Source: Lewinellaceae bacterium
Lineage (GTDB): Bacteria; Bacteroidota; Bacteroidia; Chitinophagales; Saprospiraceae
Assembly: GCA_016719605.1 (NCBI GenBank)
Contig: JADJYW010000001.1
Location: 992,001 to 1,056,000 of the forward strand
Reading direction: 5' to 3'
DNA length: 64,000 nucleotides
Below the pieces are notes generated by a model. The model was not told the origin of the DNA. It did no database searches and saw nothing but the letters and a program-made list of their open reading frames with translations. Below are positions 27,108 through 34,513 of the stretch, in pieces. The position numbers were made by a program, and so were the translations under genes. The first letter of the stretch is position 1; every line of letters starts with the position of its first letter.

Positions 27108-28292
27108 TTAAAAGATACTCCCCCCCCAAACAAAATCGGCAAAGCCGGATGCTGCCGGGTAGCGGCCTACGAGTCGGCAACTTTGAATGCCGATATTTCC
27201 CGCATTGTGACGCAAACTGTTCAGGTGTTGTGGCGTTGGTGTTTCCTTTACTTCGTACGCCGTTTGCCCGTCAAGCACAAAATCAATTTCAAGGCTCCTG
27301 GATTTTTCAAAATAGTTCAACTCGCCAAGCCGGGCAAGCTGGTTCGCAACTGCGTTCTCGAACACTTGCCCGCCGGAGAGGCCCTTGCCTAATTTGTTCA
27401 GAATGCCCGTGTCGGTGAAATAGACCTTGGGTTGACTGGTCAGTTCTTTATCAATGCCTTTGGCCAAGGGCCTGACCAACCGAATGAAATAGGTATGCTC
27501 CAGCAAGGAAAGGTAATCTTTGACTTTGTGCCGATTCAGTCCGATGATGTTGGCGATCTTGCTGAAATCTACCTTGTTACCGGAGCGGGCAGCCAGCAGC
27601 AGCATGAGTTTGTAGAGCGAATCTGTCATTTCAAAGTCGGAGAGCAATTTGATGTCCAGTTCGATGTAGGAGTTGATGATGTCGGAAAGGTAATCTTCCC
27701 GGTCTTGATTATTTTCGGCAGACACCACCTCCGGGAAACCTCCATATCGGATGTATGCTTCATAGTGCCCGGCGTAGAGGTCGTAGTATGTCCGTAAAAA
27801 AGGTTTGCCTTTTTCAAGTTCGACTTGCGGGAGATAAGCGCCTTTAAACTCAAGGAATTCCCGGAAGTCGAGCGGCCACATCTCAAAAATTTTTTTTCGC
27901 CCGGCAAGGCTTTCGGCAAAATGGTTCTTGATGTAGAACGAACTGGAGCCTGATACGATAAACTTCACGTCGTAGGTGTCGTATAGGCTTTTGACGACGC
28001 TCGGCAAGTTTTTTACTAATTGAATCTCGTCCAGAGCAATGACGGCAGGCCTTGAAAAGTCAATGCCCAACTGCACCAGCCCCCGTTCAATATCGGCGTA
28101 TGACGGCTGGTTGAACAAGTGGCGGTATTCGATGCGCTCCAGGTCAAGGTAACATTTGTTCTGGTGTTCGATTTTGCCGAGCAGGTACTTGATGGCGGTG
28201 GTCTTACCCACGCGCCTCATACCTGTTATGACGGTTGCCTGTTTTTTGGGCAAGTGCGCTTCAAGTGCCTCAAATGTCTGCCGTTGATACAT
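27108..28292 (-). CDS. AAA-14/DUF4143 family ATPase
   Basis: 394 residues from ATG 28292 (MYQRQTFEALEAHLPKK); the longer in-frame start at 28424 lies in repeat-rich intergenic DNA and was not used. Walker A is TGMRRVGKTTAIKYLLG, Walker B VIALDEIQLV, sensor FIVSGSSSF. The C-terminal DUF4143 part contains FENAVANQLARLGELNYF, EIDFVLDGQTAYEVKET, which resembles a PD-(D/E)XK nuclease-like fold. These proteins are widespread orphan ATPases, sometimes with mobile or toxin-antitoxin-like spread; cellular role is unknown. Convergent with the LytTR regulator, with 96 bp between stops that hold nothing recognisable. Confidence 0.92.
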   Translation of the reverse strand: MYQRQTFEALEAHLPKKQATVITGMRRVGKTTAIKYLLGKIEHQNKCYLDLERIEYRHLFNQPSYADIERGLVQLGIDFSRPAVIALDEIQLVKNLPSVVKSLYDTYDVKFIVSGSSSFYIKNHFAESLAGRKKIFEMWPLDFREFLEFKGAYLPQVELEKGKPFLRTYYDLYAGHYEAYIRYGGFPEVVSAENNQDREDYLSDIINSYIELDIKLLSDFEMTDSLYKLMLLLAARSGNKVDFSKIANIIGLNRHKVKDYLSLLEHTYFIRLVRPLAKGIDKELTSQPKVYFTDTGILNKLGKGLSGGQVFENAVANQLARLGELNYFEKSRSLEIDFVLDGQTAYEVKETPTPQHLNSLRHNAGNIGIQSCRLVGRYPAASGFADFVWGGSIF

Positions 28293-28412
28293 AGATTCGG
28301 ATTTTGTGTACAAATGTGCGACAAATAATCTGGAAAGCCGGATGCCTTTTTTGCAATAATGCAGATTGTTGGTTGCGCCATGTCCGCTACATCCGGTTCC
28401 TGCGAGGGTCAA

Positions 28413-28514
28413 CCCCAACCCCAACCCCTAAAGGGGAGTTGATCGCGGGGTAATTGAAAAGAGTCTGGCCATTTTACCCCAACCCCAACTCCCCTTTAGG
28501 GGTTGGGGTTGGGG
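28413..28514. repeat. 28 bp perfect inverted repeat with G-rich tail
   Basis: Arms 28413-28440 and 28487-28514 are exact reverse complements (CCCCAACCCCAACCCCTAAA... opposite ...TTTAGGGGTTGGGG), loop 46 bp. It lies in the 445 bp gap (28293-28737) between the ATPase and gene B. The right arm continues as a run of G3-5 tracts to 28527. The CCCCTAAAGGGG core resembles dispersed palindromes common in Bacteroidota genomes. Confidence 0.85.
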
Positions 28515-28529
28515 GCCAGGGCTGGGGTT

Positions 28530-28621
28530 TTGCCGAATCCCGGAAATCCCCAACCGAATACCCGAAAATCCTTGCCGAATCCCGGAAATATCCCCGGCAT
28601 ATTGGCAAAAGTTGCATCTTG
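28530..28621 (+). promoter_or_regulatory. Triple direct repeat, 21 bp period, upstream of gene B
   Basis: Three copies of CCGAATNCCCGGAAAT-like sequence begin at 28533, 28554 and 28575, exactly 21 bp apart (two helical turns). They are followed by ATTGGCA and a GCATCTTG box that may be promoter elements, ending about 117 bp before the gene B start. A second region at 41088-41180 has the same arrangement. The geometry fits a LytTR-family operator; the binding protein is inferred. Confidence 0.7.
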
Positions 28622-28737
28622 CTGCGGCAAAAACTCCAGCCTCCCGGGTAACAAACCCCGACCCCGGCGGATATACCCCGTACCACGCTTCCCTTTTGCT
28701 TTAATCCATTTGTTAACTCGGTTAATCATCGTCTCTC

Positions 28738-30897
28738 ATGAAAAGTCTGTACACCTCCCGGGCAGCCGCCCGGCGCATGGCCATCGTATTCGTATGCGCC
28801 TTCCAACTCATCACAACCCTTTCCGCCGACAACTACTACTGGGTGAACGGCTCCGGAGACTGGAGCCAGTTCGCGACCCACTGGGCCAAAATCCCCAACC
28901 CGACCCTGCCGGCACACTACCACGCCAACGTACCCACCGCGGACGACGACGTGTACTTCGGCGACACAAATGCGGGCACGGCCTACACCCTGAACGTGGA
29001 CGCCGGCAGCACCGTGCCGAAGTGTAGGAATATGGACTGGACGGGCGTGCCCTTAGGCACAGTGTGGGGCGGCGGTGGCGGCCGGATGGATATTTACGGC
29101 TCGCTGAAGATGCATGCGAACATGAGCATGACCTTCAACAACGAGATCCATTTTATCTCGAATGATGCCACCACGAAGGAGATTTGGAGTAAGACGGTGC
29201 ATTTCTCCGGTCAGGTTTTTTTTGAAGGGACTGACGGCGGGTGGCAGTTGATGGATGAGTTTTATGTGGAGGGGAATTTAGATCACAGAGGAGGTTTGCT
29301 GGAGACGAATGGGCATAAAGTCACCATTGCTGGTAGTTTTTTGGGCAATTATTACGCAGGCAGTGGGCAGTTGCACTTGGGCAGTTCAGAGTTTATCATG
29401 TCAGGAGGCCCCGCTTTTTTCAGATATTCAGCCGCCCAATTTAATGCAGGCACTTCTTATATTAAAATGTACGGCCAAGCCTATTTGGAAGGGCCCACTT
29501 ATTTTGCTTCCCCTATCCGCTTTTATGACGTAAGTTTCTTTGCCAATATCCCAAGCGGCCAAGGCGGATTCGCATGGGGGCATATTGATGGCACCTTGAC
29601 ATTTCACCAGGACGGAGCAATACATTCGTATGGCAACATCGTACCGGAATTGAAAAATGTGATATTCCTGGGCAACGGCTACATTTACAATGCCAATAAC
29701 TACCACAACCTGACCCTGACCGCAGGAAAAACGTATACGATCAGTGGGTTCTATCCCACTTGGGGCACCGACCAAACCATCCTCCCCGGCGGCTCCCTCA
29801 CCGCCCTCGGCGCGGGCACCTGCTCGCAGTTCATCACCATCAAATCCTGGCAGTACGGCACCCACTTCAACTTCGTGAACAACTCCGGCGCCCAACAAAC
29901 CGTGCATTGCGCCATTCTCGAAGACTGCCATGCTACCGGCTCCGATCCGCTTGAAGTCATTGACGGCGTGAACCTCGGCAACAACACCGGCTGGATTTTC
30001 ACCGCTCCCAACCCCGGCCTCGACCTCTACTGGATCGGCGGCGCCGGCGACTGGAACGACCCCGCGCACTGGTCGGAAACCGACGGCGGGGCGGCGGGGA
30101 TGTGTATCCCGAACGGCGGGTCGAATGTGTTTTTCACGGCGCTTTCCGGCTTTTCGCCCGGCGATGCGGTGAACATGCCGATAGATGCCTACTGCGCAGA
30201 TATGGACTGGACGGGGGTGACAGGCGAGCCGAAACTGAAATTTAACTTCAATGTCAATCTCCATATCTATGGTTCGATGACACTTGCCCCGTCCACAGCG
30301 ATGGGTTTGGAGTACGACAATGACCTCAATTTCGGCAGCAAAATCAGGTTTCGGGGTTCCGGGACGCACACCGTCACTACGGCAGAACAATTATTAGATC
30401 ACTACACCATTTTTGAGGGTTCGGGGATGTACAAGTTTGCCGACGCCTTCAATACCAAAGGAAGCATCGTCCACCGGAACGGCCAACTGAAGACGATGGG
30501 CTTCCCGGTGAACCTGAAAACCTGGGATGTCAATGTCAATATGAATCAGGGGCAGTTTACAAACAACCCGAACACGGAAGTCTGGTTCGGCGACCCCGAT
30601 CTTGGCGTCAGTTCAACGTTGACGTTTTCGGCGACCTATTACCCCAACTACGGGATATTTTTTGCCAATGACTACTCGGCCGCTAAGTTCCACGCCATGA
30701 ACTCCCACATCATCATCAACGGCGACCCCGGCGGCAGTACGGTTATGACCCGAAACGCCGGTGTGACCCACGATTATTGGAGGGTCACGTTTACCTATGG
30801 CACCTTCGAGCGCGGCAATGTCCCGCGCACTTGGCCTACCTGTACACCGAGGGCCCGACCACGACCGCCAAAATCGCCAAAACCGGCGGCGCACTGA
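28738..30897 (+). CDS. Giant T9SS surface protein B, N-terminal part
   Basis: ATG 28738 opens a signal peptide (about residues 1-30, ARRMAIVFVCAFQLITTLSA). Two large beta-helix-like modules follow, each opened by a tryptophan motif: YYWVNGSGDWSQFATHWA (about 33) and LYWIGGAGDWNDPAHWSE (about 431). Each has a later NMDWTGVP / DMDWTGVT signature and glycine-rich repeats. Such WxGGxGxW modules occur in Bacteroidota surface proteins. The frame leaves the gene near 30830 (one-base difference at ACTTGGCC); the rest is in 30777-33125. The whole gene runs to 40956, about 4070 codons. No function beyond a secreted surface protein can be claimed. Confidence 0.85.
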   Translation: MKSLYTSRAAARRMAIVFVCAFQLITTLSADNYYWVNGSGDWSQFATHWAKIPNPTLPAHYHANVPTADDDVYFGDTNAGTAYTLNVDAGSTVPKCRNMDWTGVPLGTVWGGGGGRMDIYGSLKMHANMSMTFNNEIHFISNDATTKEIWSKTVHFSGQVFFEGTDGGWQLMDEFYVEGNLDHRGGLLETNGHKVTIAGSFLGNYYAGSGQLHLGSSEFIMSGGPAFFRYSAAQFNAGTSYIKMYGQAYLEGPTYFASPIRFYDVSFFANIPSGQGGFAWGHIDGTLTFHQDGAIHSYGNIVPELKNVIFLGNGYIYNANNYHNLTLTAGKTYTISGFYPTWGTDQTILPGGSLTALGAGTCSQFITIKSWQYGTHFNFVNNSGAQQTVHCAILEDCHATGSDPLEVIDGVNLGNNTGWIFTAPNPGLDLYWIGGAGDWNDPAHWSETDGGAAGMCIPNGGSNVFFTALSGFSPGDAVNMPIDAYCADMDWTGVTGEPKLKFNFNVNLHIYGSMTLAPSTAMGLEYDNDLNFGSKIRFRGSGTHTVTTAEQLLDHYTIFEGSGMYKFADAFNTKGSIVHRNGQLKTMGFPVNLKTWDVNVNMNQGQFTNNPNTEVWFGDPDLGVSSTLTFSATYYPNYGIFFANDYSAAKFHAMNSHIIINGDPGGSTVMTRNAGVTHDYWRVTFTYGTFERGNVPRTWPTCTPRARPRPPKSPKPAAH

Positions 30898-33125
30898 ACC
30901 TCCAGTACGTCGTGCTGGACAATGTGCTGCCCGACCTGACCACCGGCGCCACCTACTCGGCCGGCAACAGTTTCGGCATACAACCGCAGGTCACGGCCGA
31001 CTGGAACATGACCAACCCCGCGCCCCGCAACCTCTTTTGGGTAGGCGGCAGCGGCATCTGGCACGACAGCAACCACTGGTCGCTCGCTTCCGGCGGCACA
31101 GGCGGCGAGTGCCCGCCCACACCGGAAGACAATGTACGTTTCGACGCCGCTTCCGGCCTCGGCGCAGGCAGTGTCGTGGATGTGACGCAGCGCTGGGCGT
31201 TCTGCAAAGACATGGACTGGACGGGCGTGACCGGCGGAGCGAAGTTTTACACTGTGCTGCCGCCGTACACCCCCAACCAGATCGCCGTTTTCGGCAGCCT
31301 GACGTTTTCGAGCGGGATGGAAAATGATTTTGCGGGGTCGTTTTGGATGCGGGCGAATGGCGCGGCTACAATCAAGAGTGCTGGGCAGCCCTTCAAAAAC
31401 GTCTTTAATTTTTGGAGCGCAGATGGGCATTGGACACTTTTGGATGATTTATCGACACAGGTTCCAAGCCTCTATCAAATCCGCCACTATTATGGAGAAC
31501 TGACCACGAACAACTTTAACGTAACCGCAGGTGGCTGGAACTGGACATCTTATGACGGATTTACCGGCTATGGTTCTGGTGTTTCAGCATCTGCAAAACT
31601 GAACCTCGGAAGTTCCAAACTGAAAATTTGGGCATCTCCTTTATATAACTCGCTTGCCTTTTTCGACTATTATGTAGCCGGCAACTTTGATGCCGGAACC
31701 TCGGAAATCATCCTTGAAGCCACAGGCCCTGTCGACTATGTCGGCGGCGGTGGCTATCCTGGGTATGTTCAACATGTGTTTCATGATATTACCATCAAAG
31801 GCACAGGAGGGCTGTACGGTGGCCAAGTAGATGGCAAATTGCTTTTGAAAAATACAGGTTTTGTGTCTGCTGGGGGGCCAATAAAAACGCTTGAATTTGA
31901 AGGGGATGGCAGTTTTATGCAATACTACGGGCCTGGCAGAGATGTCAATAGCGTAAAGTTTGCTCCAGGAAAGCGGTACACTTTCAACCCCGGCTTTATT
32001 CTGAACCTCGTCCCCCACCTTGGCGTTGAAGATCAATTCATCGCCCAGGGCCTGCCCGGCCAGTACATCGAGATGAAATCCTCCGACCCCAGCGTCCCCG
32101 CCATCATCCACAAAGACGACTACGACGGTACCAGCACCTGCACCAAGTACCTGTTTCTCACCGGCATGACGCACACCGGCACCGAGGACATCTACGTGCC
32201 CACCCCCGGCGGCGATGTGTTCAACAACGCCGGCTGGCAGTTTTTCCCCTGCAACCCCTGCCCGGCCACCGTGCCGGTGCTCGATGTGGCGGCCAGCATC
32301 ACCACCGGCTGCCCGCCCGGCACGGCCAAACTCGTGCTCGCCGGCCTCAAACCCGACGAATGGGCCAACTGGTACACCGACCCCGCCGCCACTACCGACC
32401 TCGTGTACTCCGGCGGCACGCCCGGCCCGGCCGGCAATATGTTCATGCCGACCATCACCGGCCCGGTCACCTACTACGCCCGCGTGTACAGCGACGGCGG
32501 TTTGTGCGAAAGCACGGTGGTGCTTTCCGTGGATATCACCATCACTAACCCACCGGCGGTATTCAACATGACCGGCGGCGGCCTCGTCTGCGCCGGCAGC
32601 AACGGCACACCCGTGGGGCTGGACGGCTCGGTCGCGGGCGTCACGTACCAACTCCAACTCGACGGCTCGGACACGGGCAGCCCGCTCGCGGGCACCGGCG
32701 CCGCGCTGGATTTCGGCCTGCAAACGGCCCCGGGAACCTACACCGTGGTAGCCACCACCGACGGCACGGCCTGCTCGGCGGTGATGACCGGCTCGGCGGT
32801 GGTGACGGGTAGCGTACTCGTGGCGCCCACCGTGGCGGCCGGGAGCAATAGCCCGCTGTGCATCACCTCTAGCGCGCTGGAACTCTTCGAGTCCGGCGGC
32901 GAATTGATAAACTGGTCCTGGACCGGGCCGGGCGGCTACACGTCCAATGACCAAAACCCGGTCATACCCAACCCCACACCGGCCATTTCCGGCCTGTACA
33001 CCGTAGCCGGTATCGCCGCCAATGGCTGCTTCAACACGGGTAGCGTTCAGGTCGGCATCTACCCCCAACCCGACGCCACCATCACCACCTCCGCCGCCGC
33101 GCAAGTATGCCCCGGCACCACATAG
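30777..33125 (+). CDS. Giant T9SS surface protein B, second part
   Basis: Sense in this frame begins about 30830 (AYLYTEGPTTTAKIAKTGG). It contains the third WxGG module (LFWVGGSGIWHDSNHWS, with DMDWTGVTGGAKF), then Ig-like modules (VFNMTGGGLVCAGSNG... GLDGSVAGV, like those repeated in gene C) and the start of a PKD-like domain (YPQPDATITTSAAAQVCPGTT). The frame ends at TAG 33123, created where about 93 bp present in the second copy (36287-36379) are replaced by a single T. Reading resumes in another frame with SITYTADAPGQTV. Confidence 0.8.
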   Translation: MEGHVYLWHLRARQCPAHLAYLYTEGPTTTAKIAKTGGALNLQYVVLDNVLPDLTTGATYSAGNSFGIQPQVTADWNMTNPAPRNLFWVGGSGIWHDSNHWSLASGGTGGECPPTPEDNVRFDAASGLGAGSVVDVTQRWAFCKDMDWTGVTGGAKFYTVLPPYTPNQIAVFGSLTFSSGMENDFAGSFWMRANGAATIKSAGQPFKNVFNFWSADGHWTLLDDLSTQVPSLYQIRHYYGELTTNNFNVTAGGWNWTSYDGFTGYGSGVSASAKLNLGSSKLKIWASPLYNSLAFFDYYVAGNFDAGTSEIILEATGPVDYVGGGGYPGYVQHVFHDITIKGTGGLYGGQVDGKLLLKNTGFVSAGGPIKTLEFEGDGSFMQYYGPGRDVNSVKFAPGKRYTFNPGFILNLVPHLGVEDQFIAQGLPGQYIEMKSSDPSVPAIIHKDDYDGTSTCTKYLFLTGMTHTGTEDIYVPTPGGDVFNNAGWQFFPCNPCPATVPVLDVAASITTGCPPGTAKLVLAGLKPDEWANWYTDPAATTDLVYSGGTPGPAGNMFMPTITGPVTYYARVYSDGGLCESTVVLSVDITITNPPAVFNMTGGGLVCAGSNGTPVGLDGSVAGVTYQLQLDGSDTGSPLAGTGAALDFGLQTAPGTYTVVATTDGTACSAVMTGSAVVTGSVLVAPTVAAGSNSPLCITSSALELFESGGELINWSWTGPGGYTSNDQNPVIPNPTPAISGLYTVAGIAANGCFNTGSVQVGIYPQPDATITTSAAAQVCPGTT

Positions 33126-34513
33126 CATCACCTACACGGCAGATGCTCCGGGCCAAACGGTGCTGTCAGTCACCGTCGTCGGCCCCGGCGGCTGCTCGGC
33201 AGCGGGCTGCAACAACACGTTCATTCAGTCGCTCGGCAACATGGGCGGCTCGCAGCCCAACATTTTCCCGCACCCGAACGGCGACTTTTTCGCCACCGGC
33301 CTGCGCAACGACAGCATGGTCATCATCCGTTTCGATCCCTCGCGGCACGCCCCTGTGGGCCAACGCTTTCCGCCTCGGCACCAATACCCTGCTCATCCGC
33401 GACCTGATGGTGGACGCTTCCGGCGACCTGATCGGCGTGGCCTACTACGAAACAGGTTTTGCAGCGGACGCCAAATCCACGGTGTTCCGCTACCACATCG
33501 CCACGAACAGTTTTGTGTGGGTGCAGCACATTTCCGACGTGCTGTTCACCAATATCCACGACTTCGACGCCAACAACTGCCTCCTGACCGGTACGGGCAA
33601 CGGCGGCTACACCCAACTGGCGCATATTGACAAAAGCACCGGCGCCGTCAGCACCTATGCCCTGCAGGGCGAGGGCGGCGAATACTTTTCTGTCCTACAA
33701 AACGGTCACCTGTACGGGGCTTGCCGCAGGTACTACAATTCCTTCGGTGATTTCCGGGCATCCGTTTTTTCGCACGATGCGGCCACGGGCGCGTTCGAGT
33801 GGCAAAACAGCCTGATCTCGGAAGGCAACGAGTCCGGCCCCAACCAGACCCGCATGTACCCCGAAAAACCGGCTCTTGACAACGACAGCCTCGTCGTGAT
33901 CGCTTCGGGCGACCTCGTGGGTTTCGACCTGTACCTCGACGGGCCTACCGAATTAGTCGTGGCCAAAACCGACCTCTTGGGCAACCTCGGCTGGACGAAG
34001 CAGTACCTCGTATCGGGCTACAACCGGCCGGTGGCGGCGCGCATCGCCAACACCGCCGACGGGTACTACATCGTAGCCAATATGTACCTGAGTTCACTGA
34101 GCAATTTCGGGTTCGGCGTGCTTATCAAAACCGACAAACAGGGCAATGTGCAGTGGGCCAAACGGCTCGGCATTTCCGGCAAAAACATCGTGAAAAACAT
34201 CATGGAGCGCAATGGATTTTTGCACCTCGTGCTGGCTTCCGACAGTTACGCGCCCAACGAACTGCTGCTGCTGAAACTCGATTTGCAGGGCAATTCCAAC
34301 GCAGCGTGCGATTTCATCCAGCCCATCACGGTGACGGTGAACCACCTGCCGGCGGTGCAAAACGCCCGGCCGTACACGGTGTCCAACCGCGTCAACACCC
34401 TGACGCCGGTGGTGGAAACACCTAATTCGACGCCGTTCTCGAATGTGTCGCGGTGCAGCACTTCATGTTCCAATTCGCTGGCGATCCATGTCACCCTGCC
34501 CAATGCGGGAAAC
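33056..34513. repeat. Large intragenic duplication in gene B, copy 1
   Basis: Nearly identical at nucleotide level to 36220-37785. It codes for a PKD-like domain plus a propeller-like block (NTFIQSLGNMGGSQPNIFPH to TPFSNVSRCST). Compared with copy 2 it lacks about 93 bp near 33122 and has one extra C near 33346. Confidence 0.9.
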
